NCBI GenBank assembly: GCA_002781125.1
Contig: PETJ01000011.1
Span: 1-7,083, forward strand
Length of the DNA: 7,083 nt
Reading direction: 5' to 3'
From: Candidatus Nealsonbacteria bacterium CG01_land_8_20_14_3_00_12
GTDB taxonomy: Bacteria > Patescibacteriota > Minisyncoccia > Minisyncoccales > PETJ01
Part shown: positions 1 to 4,618 of the stretch, one piece after another
Position numbering within the stretch: position 1 is the first letter of the stretch
Layout of the letters: every line of letters starts with the position of its first letter
The notes under the pieces: generated by a model
Told to the model about the DNA's origin: nothing
The model's database searches: none
Seen by the model: only the letters and a program-made list of their open reading frames with translations
Program-made: the position numbers and the translations under genes

Positions 1-6
1 AAGTAA

Positions 7-172
7 TTTTGCTTTCCGGTCTATCTGCGAGTGGCTTAACTGAGTATATAACTTTGTTATGTGCTCGGGGATGGATTCTAAGTGATCCCTCCTTAAAACT
101 TAGAGCCTTATGTTGTGGATCAAAACTCTTGTTTTAAATCCATGACGCTCGCAGGTAGACCGGAGGGTAAAA
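7..172 (+). promoter_or_regulatory. Candidate structured leader RNA: four-way junction with internal anti-SD
   Basis: Hand pairing gives a near-complete fold. P1 pairs 7-33 with 146-172: 27 consecutive pairs, 5 of them G-U, no mismatch, with core CCGGTCTATCTGCGAG against CTCGCAGGTAGACCGG. P2 pairs 42-52 with 56-66 (11 pairs, TTT loop). P3 pairs 76-83 with 98-105, with a 14-nt loop at 84-97. P4 pairs 113-120 with 138-145 and continues as 122-126 with 131-135, with loop TCTT. P3 has a competing helix, 68-72 with 85-89. The P3 loop holds CCTCCTT (88-94), the complement of AAGGAGG (181-187) just before the following small gene, so a switch that hides the ribosome-binding site is possible. I recognise no known riboswitch, 6S or tmRNA signature. 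It could instead be a free-standing small RNA. The fold is seen in the sequence; the function is inferred. Confidence 0.6.
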
Positions 173-180
173 AATTAAAT

Positions 181-190
181 AAGGAGGTGA
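181..190 (+). promoter_or_regulatory. Near-full-length Shine-Dalgarno sequence
   Basis: AAGGAGGTGA matches ten contiguous bases of the canonical complement of the 16S rRNA 3' end and lies 5 nt before the ATG at 196. It decides the start of the small membrane protein. It is by far the strongest ribosome-binding site in the window. Bases 181-187 can also pair with 88-94 inside the upstream RNA. Confidence 0.85.
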
Positions 191-195
191 TAAAG

Positions 196-375
196 ATGCA
201 TTGGTGGGAATTGGCCTGCGCGATATTTTACGGACTCCTCGGTCTTTTCACTATTTGTTTTTTCGTAGCTCTTGTTGAGGGTATATTTGACCAGCGGCGC
301 CGCGAAAAAGAACAACGGGAAAGAGAAGAGTTTCAGCGTCGCCATAGTCAAGACTCCAATAATTCTCCCCTTTAG
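196..375 (+). CDS. Small single-pass membrane protein, function unknown
   Basis: A 59-residue protein that I do not recognise. Residues 1-6 contain two tryptophans. Residues about 7-31 form one hydrophobic segment, rich in Leu, Phe, Ile and Gly. Residues 32-50 are densely charged with alternating Arg, Lys and Glu, giving a likely helical or coiled-coil cytoplasmic segment. The last nine residues are polar and probably disordered. The RRR right after the membrane segment predicts a cytoplasmic C-terminus by the positive-inside rule. The ATG at 196 is chosen because a near-perfect SD sits 5 nt upstream. The frame is open back to a GTG at 115, but that stretch lies inside the structured RNA and lacks an SD. 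The gene is flanked by its own structured leader and its own terminator, so it looks monocistronic. No function is assigned. Confidence 0.75.
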   Translation: MHWWELACAIFYGLLGLFTICFFVALVEGIFDQRRREKEQREREEFQRRHSQDSNNSPL

Positions 376-413
376 GGCCCAGCGATGCTATTAGTGACGC
401 TGGGCCTTTCGCA
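376..413 (+). terminator. Hairpin terminator after the small membrane protein gene
   Basis: A perfect 9-bp GC-rich stem (GGCCCAGCG at 376-384, CGCTGGGCC at 398-406) with a 13-nt loop, followed by TTTCGCATTTT. It begins one base after the stop codon at 373-375. The T-tract is interrupted, so efficiency may be moderate. Read on the minus strand, downstream of pth, the tail is not T-rich, so it mainly serves the plus strand. Confidence 0.75.
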
Positions 414-424
414 TTTTATCGAGG

Positions 425-1048
425 CTATTTATTAAATCTACTCATTGCTTTTTCTAAACCAGTTTTTAAAGAAAATTCAATCGCCTCAACTGCTTTTTTA
501 ATAACTTCTTTTACAATCTTTTCCTCACCTTTACTAAATGGTCGTTGAGACTTCGTCTCATCTCCCGCCTCGCTCGGCTTCGCCTCGCTCGGCTTTTGAA
601 GAACAAATTTTTCAAGATTTTTTGGCTTGCCAATCTTGGGGCAAATGCCAATTCTGAATCTGACAAAATCTTCCGTTTTTAATTCCTTAATTATTGATTC
701 CACTCCTTTGTGGCCGGCCGAGCCGCGATTTTTAACAATTCGAATTTTTCCTAAAGGAAGATCGATGTCGTCGTGAATAACCCAGAGATTGGTAGTTGGT
801 AGTTTGTAGTTAGTAGTTAGGGATTTTACTGATTTTCCGGAAAGATTCATGAAAGTTTCGGGCAGGGCAAGAACTATTTTCTTTTTGTTAAAAATTCCTT
901 TTGAGATGAGGGCGTTAAATTTTTTATTAAATTTGAAATTAGGAAACCAAGCTACTAGCTGCCAACTACTAACTATTAATCTGCCGATATTATGGCGGGT
1001 AAGTTGATATTTTTCCCCGGGATTACCGAGACCGATAATCAAAATCAT
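425..1048 (-). CDS. pth: Peptidyl-tRNA hydrolase
   Basis: Pth cleaves the ester bond of peptidyl-tRNAs released from stalled ribosomes and recycles tRNA in the cytoplasm. The 207-residue protein opens with the family signature GLGNPGEKYQLTRHNIG (residues 6-22), with Asn9 and the catalytic His19. FMNLSG (66-71) supplies Met67/Asn68, and IHDDIDLPLGKIR (91-103) the conserved Asp93 region. The usual GGHNG substrate-binding Asn (E. coli Asn114) is Lys here (AGHKG, 111-115). Residues 152-171 are a low-complexity insert (KPSEAKPSEA and following) encoded by a 15-bp tandem repeat and a small palindrome. Two stretches of heptamer-periodic DNA also lie in the frame. No SD precedes the ATG. A TAAAAT hexamer ends 6 nt upstream, so the mRNA may be leaderless. 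It is transcribed divergently from lepB and convergently with the small membrane protein. The family assignment is firm. Confidence 0.96.
   Translation of the reverse strand: MILIIGLGNPGEKYQLTRHNIGRLIVSSWQLVAWFPNFKFNKKFNALISKGIFNKKKIVLALPETFMNLSGKSVKSLTTNYKLPTTNLWVIHDDIDLPLGKIRIVKNRGSAGHKGVESIIKELKTEDFVRFRIGICPKIGKPKNLEKFVLQKPSEAKPSEAGDETKSQRPFSKGEEKIVKEVIKKAVEAIEFSLKTGLEKAMSRFNK
546..560. repeat. Palindrome with TTC loop inside pth
   Basis: TGAGAC-TTC-GTCTCA: a perfect 6-bp stem with a 3-nt loop. It lies in frame in the variable C-terminal segment of pth. It has the same stem-TTC-stem format as the two units at 4151-4200. Confidence 0.6.
566..595. repeat. Exact 15-bp tandem duplication inside pth
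   Basis: CGCCTCGCTCGGCTT occurs twice back to back (566-580, 581-595). On the minus strand it encodes the duplicated peptide KPSEA. It is much more GC-rich than its surroundings and also contains the mini-palindrome GGC-TTC-GCC at the junction. Confidence 0.85.
789..820 (+). repeat. Heptamer tandem repeat, consensus TTNGTAG, inside pth
   Basis: Four consecutive heptamers, TTGGTAG, TTGGTAG, TTTGTAG and TTAGTAG, then a partial TTAG. The 7-nt period is not a multiple of three, so the encoded residues (about 76-87, the loop before IHDD) show no peptide repeat. Confidence 0.7.
947..979 (-). repeat. Second heptamer tract, inverted relative to the first
   Basis: On the minus strand, reading from 979: TTAATAG, TTAGTAG, TTGGCAG, CTAGTAG, then CTTGG. 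This is the same TTNGTAG-like series, more degenerate and in the opposite orientation. It creates a 12-bp inverted repeat between 807-818 and 964-975. Confidence 0.55.
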
Positions 1049-1064
1049 TAATTTATTTTAGCAC

Positions 1065-1092
1065 TTGATTCTTAAAGTAAAAATAGTATAAT
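1065..1092 (+). promoter_or_regulatory. Sigma70-type promoter for the lepB-ftsZ cluster
   Basis: A perfect -10 hexamer TATAAT (1087-1092) lies 16 bp after a -35-like TTGATT (1065-1070), in the divergent pth-lepB intergenic region. The predicted transcription start is near 1099, giving a leader of about 110 nt before lepB. No other promoter this good was noticed before 6850. Confidence 0.65.
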
Positions 1093-1102
1093 TAGAGAAG
1101 TC

Positions 1103-1201
1103 GAAGAGATAAATCTCTTCTTCACCCGCGCTTTTATAAATAAAAGCTTGGTGGTCGATGAAGCTAAAGCTTTATCTCCACCTTCGCCCGTTGAAACGGG
1201 C
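1103..1201 (+). repeat. Array of small hairpins in the lepB leader
   Basis: Four hairpins follow one another. GAAGAGA-TAAA-TCTCTTC is at 1103-1120. GCTTTTA-TAAA-TAAAAGC is at 1130-1147. GGTGG (1150-1154) pairs with CCACC (1178-1182) around an inner AAGC-TAAA-GCTT (1161-1172). GCCCGT-TGAA-ACGGGC is at 1186-1201. Three of the loops are the same TAAA. The last stem ends 7 nt before the lepB ATG. Together they fill almost the whole predicted leader. The palindromes are directly visible; whether they regulate, stabilise the mRNA or are inert repeats is unknown. Confidence 0.7.
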
Positions 1202-1208
1202 TTGGTAT

Positions 1209-1757
1209 ATGAAGTCTTTTTTTGCTTTTATTTGGGAAATCATAAAAATTGTCATTATTGCCCTACTGATAGTTGTTCCTATTCGCTATTTTATTTTCCA
1301 ACCATTTTTTGTTAAAGGTCAATCGATGGAGCCAAACTTTGAAAATGGTGACTATTTAATTATCGATGAAATTTCTTATCGATTTCGAGAACCTTTGAGA
1401 GGAGAGGTGTTAGTTTTTAAATATCCTCAAAATCCTTCCCAGCGTTATATCAAAAGAATTATCGGGCTTCCCGGAGAAACGATAACGATTGAAGATGGCA
1501 AGGTAATAATTTTTAATGAAAATGGAACTCAAATTTTAAATGAAACAGGCTATCTTCCGTTATTTACTCTGACTCCCGGGGATATCCGAGTAACTTTGAC
1601 TGGAGATGAATACTTTGTTTTAGGAGATAATCGAATTTCTTCTTCCGATTCGAGACGGTGGGGACCCCTTCCTAGAGAGGACATTATTGGTCGAGTACTT
1701 TTTAGAGCCTGGCCCTTCGTTGCCTTAGCTAAATTCGAAGCACCTGTCTATGAGTAA
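1209..1757 (+). CDS. lepB: Signal peptidase I
   Basis: A membrane-anchored serine protease (S26 family) that removes signal peptides from exported proteins. It has 182 residues. One N-terminal membrane anchor spans about residues 8-28. The nucleophile Ser39 is in GQSMEP (37-42), and the general-base Lys82 is in RYIKRIIGLPGE (79-90). The conserved GDNR box is at 139-142, followed by SSDSR (145-149). The frame is open to an ATG at 1158, but the extra 17 residues would be encoded by the leader hairpins and would place basic residues before the anchor. The ATG at 1209 gives the usual short cytoplasmic N-terminus. Neither start has a convincing SD, so the start is the least certain point. It is the first gene of the plus-strand cluster, and its stop overlaps the hisS start by 8 nt. 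Confidence 0.94.
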   Translation: MKSFFAFIWEIIKIVIIALLIVVPIRYFIFQPFFVKGQSMEPNFENGDYLIIDEISYRFREPLRGEVLVFKYPQNPSQRYIKRIIGLPGETITIEDGKVIIFNENGTQILNETGYLPLFTLTPGDIRVTLTGDEYFVLGDNRISSSDSRRWGPLPREDIIGRVLFRAWPFVALAKFEAPVYE

Positions 1758-3027
1758 AAAACTTAAGTTTCAATCACCGACTGGGATGCATGATATTCTA
1801 CTTGAAGAACAGAAATATTTCCAAAAGATTTACGAGGTTTGCGAAGACATCGCCAATTTTTATCAATTTCAAAAGATTGAAACTCCGATTTTAGAAGAAA
1901 CCGAACTTTTTTCAAGAGGAATAGGGTTTTCGACTGACATCGTTGGAAAGCAGATGTTCACTCTTAGAACCAAAGGCGGGGACTATCTAACCTTGCGGCC
2001 AGAATTTACTGCCTCGATAGTTAGAGCCTATATTGAACACGGAATGTTCAATTTGCCTCAACCAGTAAAACTTTGGTATTTTGGCCCCTGTTTCCGTTAT
2101 GAACATCCTCAGGCTGGCCGTTTTCGTCAATTCTGGCAATTTGGCTTTGAAGTTCTTGGAGAGGAGAGTCCGGTGATTGATACCCAAGTCATCCAGATTT
2201 TTTACAATATTTTAAGAGAGATTCGGTTAAAAAAATTGATTATTGAGATAAATAGTATCGGAGACAACCAATGTCGACCTTATTATAAAAAGCTTTTGGT
2301 GAGTTATTTTAGGTCAAGAGAAATGGCTTTATGCGCTGATTGTCGGCGCAGGTTAAGAGAAAACCCTTTAAGAATTTTGGACTGCAAAGAAGAAAAGTGT
2401 CAGAGAATAATTAGCCAGGCTCCTCAGATGATTGACCATCTTTGCGAGAGTTGTCACTCCCATTTTAAAGAAGTCCTGGAATTTTTAGACGAAATTGGAT
2501 TGCCCTATCATCTAAATCCTTATTTAGTCAGGGGGTTGGATTATTATACTAAGACAGTTTTTGAAATTTATGAAGAATCTCCAGAAGGAAGGGCTTTGGG
2601 AGCTTTAGCCGGGGGAGGAAGGTACGATGCTTTAACTAAACTTTTAGGAGGTAAAGATACGCCAGGTTGTGGCGGGGCGGGAGGAATTGAAAGAATAATA
2701 AACCTGATGAAAACTAGACAGCTCCGACTCAAAAAAGAGCGAGAACCCGAAATTTTCTTAGCCCAACTTGGCAATCTGGGCAAAAGAAAAAGTTTAAGGT
2801 TGTTGGAAGATTTTCGAAAAGCTAAAATTCAAATTGCTGAATCTTTTGGCCGAGATTCTTTAAAGGCTCAATTAGCTAGAGCAGATAAACTTGGAGTAAA
2901 ACATACTTTAATTTTGGGTCAACAGGAGGCCTTAGAAGGAACAATTATTGTTAGGGATATGGCATCGGGTAAGCAAGAAACAATAAAAATAGAAAAAGTA
3001 GTGAGAGAGATGAAAAGAAGGATTTAA
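1750..3027 (+). CDS. hisS: Histidyl-tRNA synthetase
   Basis: A class II aminoacyl-tRNA synthetase that charges tRNA-His. It has 425 residues, normal for the family. Motif 1 and its continuation lie around 53-98. Motif 2 is GPCFRYEHPQAGRFRQF (112-128), with the catalytic Arg in FRYE. The histidine-specific motifs are LVRGLDYYT (259-267) and AGGGRYD (287-293). Motif 3 retains GGIER (311-315). The insertion region has paired cysteines (CADC at 195-198, CESC at 232-235), a feature seen in other family members. The C-terminal anticodon-binding domain covers about 333-425. Motif 3 is unusual: the common GFAxGxER reads GGAGGIER, with Gly at 309 instead of Phe. The ATG overlaps the end of lepB by 8 nt, suggesting coupled translation. 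Confidence 0.97.
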   Translation: MSKKLKFQSPTGMHDILLEEQKYFQKIYEVCEDIANFYQFQKIETPILEETELFSRGIGFSTDIVGKQMFTLRTKGGDYLTLRPEFTASIVRAYIEHGMFNLPQPVKLWYFGPCFRYEHPQAGRFRQFWQFGFEVLGEESPVIDTQVIQIFYNILREIRLKKLIIEINSIGDNQCRPYYKKLLVSYFRSREMALCADCRRRLRENPLRILDCKEEKCQRIISQAPQMIDHLCESCHSHFKEVLEFLDEIGLPYHLNPYLVRGLDYYTKTVFEIYEESPEGRALGALAGGGRYDALTKLLGGKDTPGCGGAGGIERIINLMKTRQLRLKKEREPEIFLAQLGNLGKRKSLRLLEDFRKAKIQIAESFGRDSLKAQLARADKLGVKHTLILGQQEALEGTIIVRDMASGKQETIKIEKVVREMKRRI

Positions 3028-3032
3028 AGTCG

Positions 3033-3407
3033 ATGAATTGTCTTTTTTGCAAAATTGCTAAGGGAGAAGTACCAGCTGAGATTATTTATGAGGATGAGAA
3101 ATTTTTGGTTTTTAAAGACATTCATCCTAAAGCTCCGATTCACCTTCTCATCGTTCCTAAAAAACATATTCCCTCAATAAATCATTTAGAACTTCGGGAT
3201 AAAGAATTAATGGGAGAATTGTTTTTACTTAGCCAAAAGATAGCTAGAGAAAAAGAGGTAGCTAAAAAGGGCTACAAATTAGTGCTTAATGTTGGTAGGG
3301 GAGGAGGACAACTAATTGACCACCTGCATTTACATTTATTAGCTGGGTGGACGCCACCCACCCACCACCCAAGCGAAAAAGAAAGAAATATCCCCGGAAT
3401 GCCTTAA
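3033..3407 (+). CDS. HIT-family nucleotide-binding hydrolase (HinT-like)
   Basis: A cytoplasmic histidine-triad protein, probably hydrolysing purine nucleoside phosphoramidates or related adenylates. It has 124 residues. CLFC at 3-6 gives the zinc-type cysteines seen in many HinT proteins. HLLIVPKKHI (37-46) is the usual core strand. The catalytic triad HLHLHLL is at 97-103, preceded by NVGRGGGQ (86-93). After AGW the tail carries an extra TPPTHHP stretch encoded by a small palindrome and CCA/CCC-rich DNA, then rejoins a family-like PGMP end. It starts 5 nt after hisS, and AGAAGGA (3016-3022) lies 10 nt before the ATG. The exact substrate cannot be told from the sequence. HinT is known to act on aminoacyl-adenylates in some species, which would suit the hisS neighbourhood, but that link is inference. 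Confidence 0.93.
   Translation: MNCLFCKIAKGEVPAEIIYEDEKFLVFKDIHPKAPIHLLIVPKKHIPSINHLELRDKELMGELFLLSQKIAREKEVAKKGYKLVLNVGRGGGQLIDHLHLHLLAGWTPPTHHPSEKERNIPGMP
3344..3360. repeat. Palindrome in the 3' end of the HIT gene
   Basis: TGGGTGG-ACG-CCACCCA: a perfect 7-bp stem with a 3-nt loop, followed by CCCACCACCC. It lies in frame just after the catalytic triad and accounts for the unusual TPPTHHP tail. Confidence 0.6.
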
Positions 3408-3416
3408 AATATACCT

Positions 3417-3656
3417 ATGGCACTCGAAATAAAAAAACAAGAAAGAGAATCAATCCAGTCTTTAGTTTACCGCTTTAATAAAAGTGTTCAACGAAGCGGA
3501 ATTTTAATGCGGGCAAGAAAAATTAGATTCCGGCAAAGAGAAAAATCGAGAGATATGAGGAAAAAAGCTGCTTTGAGAAGAGAAGAATTAAAAAAAGAAT
3601 ATGAAAGAGCGAAGAAATTGGGAGAAATTAAAAAGGGGAAAAAGGGGAAAAGATGA
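3417..3656 (+). CDS. rpsU: Small ribosomal subunit protein bS21
   Basis: bS21 sits on the 30S platform near the 16S rRNA 3' end and helps mRNA recruitment. It has 79 residues. The diagnostic stretch ESIQSLVYRFNKSVQRSGIL (11-30) is followed by an Arg/Lys-rich helix. The basic C-terminus, from about residue 45, is longer and more charged than the roughly 70-residue E. coli protein and ends in a KKGKKGK repeat. It starts 9 nt after the HIT gene with no clear SD. Its TGA stop overlaps the yqeY start (ATGA), so yqeY is probably translated by re-initiation. A TAAAAT lies 6 nt upstream of the ATG but overlaps the HIT stop and has no -35 partner. Confidence 0.93.
   Translation: MALEIKKQERESIQSLVYRFNKSVQRSGILMRARKIRFRQREKSRDMRKKAALRREELKKEYERAKKLGEIKKGKKGKR
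3630..3647 (+). repeat. Tandem AAAAAGGGG doubling as the yqeY ribosome-binding site
   Basis: AAAAAGGGG occurs twice in direct tandem (3630-3638, 3639-3647). It encodes the lysine/glycine tail of bS21. The second GGGG lies 5 nt before the yqeY ATG, a plausible SD. Confidence 0.6.
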
Positions 3657-4153
3657 ATTTAAAAGGAAAAATTCAAAATGAATTACAGGAAGCGGTCAAA
3701 AATAGAGAGGAGTTAAAGTCCTCGGTTTTAAGATTGCTCCTATCTGCTATTTTCAATAAAGAAAAAGAAAAGAGATATAAATTGAGTAAACAAAAGCCAG
3801 AGTTTAAAGAAAAAGATTTAGAAAAAGAAAGTCAATTAGTGAATGAAGAAGTAATTGAGGTAATTTCTTCTGAAATTAAAAAAAGAAAAGAATCTATCGA
3901 ATTATTTGAAAAAGGGGAAAGGGAGGATTTAGTAGAAAAAGAGACAAAAGAAAAAGAAATTTTAGAAAAATATTTACCAGAGCAGCTATCTGAAGAGGAA
4001 ATTAAAAAATTAGCTAAGGAAACAATTGAAAAAATTGGGGCAAAAGAAATTAAGGATATGGGAAAAGTAATGGCAGAATTAATGCCAAAAGTCAAAGGAA
4101 GGGCTGACGGAGGTTTGGTGAGTAAAATAGCTAAAGAATTATTAGCTCAATGA
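3653..4153 (+). CDS. yqeY: YqeY/GatB_Yqey-domain protein
   Basis: A homologue of the tRNA-binding tail domain of the GatB subunit of Asp/Glu-tRNA amidotransferase, present as a stand-alone protein. The biochemical role of the stand-alone form is not established. It has 166 residues, a little longer than the typical 150 or so because of a lysine/glutamate-rich stretch at 36-62. The recognisable parts are the N-terminal helix with LRLLLSAI (26-33), ILEKYLPEQLSEEEI (103-117), and the C-terminal signature MGKVMAELMPKVKGRADG (136-153). It overlaps rpsU by 4 nt. Its TGA stop is the first half of a palindromic unit that fills the gap to ybeY. The assignment to family is firm; a tRNA-related function is inferred. 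Confidence 0.93.
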   Translation: MNLKGKIQNELQEAVKNREELKSSVLRLLLSAIFNKEKEKRYKLSKQKPEFKEKDLEKESQLVNEEVIEVISSEIKKRKESIELFEKGEREDLVEKETKEKEILEKYLPEQLSEEEIKKLAKETIEKIGAKEIKDMGKVMAELMPKVKGRADGGLVSKIAKELLAQ

Positions 4154-4200
4154 GTTTTCAACTCATTTCGATCTTCAATAAATTTTCAATTTATTTCGAT
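4151..4200 (+). repeat. Two 22-nt palindromic units between yqeY and ybeY
   Basis: Unit 1 (4151-4172) is stem TGAGTT, loop TTC, stem AACTCA, tail TTTCGAT. Unit 2 (4179-4200) is stem TAAATT, loop TTC, stem AATTTA, tail TTTCGAT. The spacer CTTCAA gives a 28-nt period. Stem sequences differ but pairing, loop and tail are identical. Unit 1 begins with the yqeY stop codon, and the tail of unit 2 runs into the ybeY ATG (4199). Confidence 0.85.
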
Positions 4201-4618
4201 GATTGAGGTTAATAATTTGACTACGGTTTCGGCTGATGAAGAGTTTTTAAAGAAAGTAGTAGAAAAAGTTTTAGAAAGCGAAAATAAAAATAAAGATTTA
4301 TCAATTGCCTTAGTTGGACAGGGAAGAATAAGAGAGTTAAATAAGAAGTATAGGGGAAAAAACCGAGTAACTGATGTCCTTGCCTTCGGTGACAAAGATG
4401 GTTTAGGCGAAATAGTAATTTGCCTTCGGGAAGTGAAAAAAAATGCTAAAAGATTTGATTCTAATTTCGAAACTGAGTTAGCCAAAGTTTTAATCCATGG
4501 AATTTTGCATCTCTTGGGCCAAGACCACGAAAAAAATGAAATAGCAGCTAAAAAAATGGAAGAAAAGCAAAATTATTATCTTGGATTATGTCAAAAGCTA
4601 ATATTATCACTGGTTTAG
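4199..4618 (+). CDS. ybeY: Endoribonuclease YbeY (rRNA maturation factor)
   Basis: A zinc-dependent single-strand endoribonuclease involved in 16S rRNA 3' maturation and ribosome quality control. It has 139 residues, slightly short for the family. The metal site is clear: HGILHLLGQDH (100-110) provides His100, His104 and His110, although the common Tyr before DH is Gln. RVTDVLAFG (56-64) and GEIVIC (70-75) are the other family signatures. The ATG at 4199 overlaps the tail of the upstream palindrome and has no SD. Translation probably relies on re-initiation from yqeY 45 nt upstream or on the hairpins. The 3' end overlaps ftsA by 31 nt. Its placement near rpsU links two factors acting at the 16S 3' end. 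Confidence 0.95.
   Translation: MIEVNNLTTVSADEEFLKKVVEKVLESENKNKDLSIALVGQGRIRELNKKYRGKNRVTDVLAFGDKDGLGEIVICLREVKKNAKRFDSNFETELAKVLIHGILHLLGQDHEKNEIAAKKMEEKQNYYLGLCQKLILSLV

Noticed and set aside
7..172. Identification of the 5' RNA as 6S RNA, tmRNA or a named riboswitch
   Set aside because: A multi-branched fold does not suit the 6S rod, no tmRNA tag or tRNA-like ends are seen, and no conserved riboswitch core sequence was recognised. A covariance search is still needed.
115..195. Upstream extension of the small membrane protein from GTG at 115
   Set aside because: The stretch lies within the structured RNA and has no SD, while a near-perfect SD sits 5 nt before the ATG at 196.
1158..1208. 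Upstream ATG for lepB adding 17 residues
   Set aside because: The added residues would come from the hairpin array and give an unusual basic extension before the membrane anchor. The ATG at 1209 fits the family better, though the point is not settled.
3405..3419. TAAAAT before rpsU as an internal promoter
   Set aside because: It overlaps the HIT stop codon, has no -35 hexamer at a suitable distance, and TAAAAT is expected by chance in AT-rich DNA.
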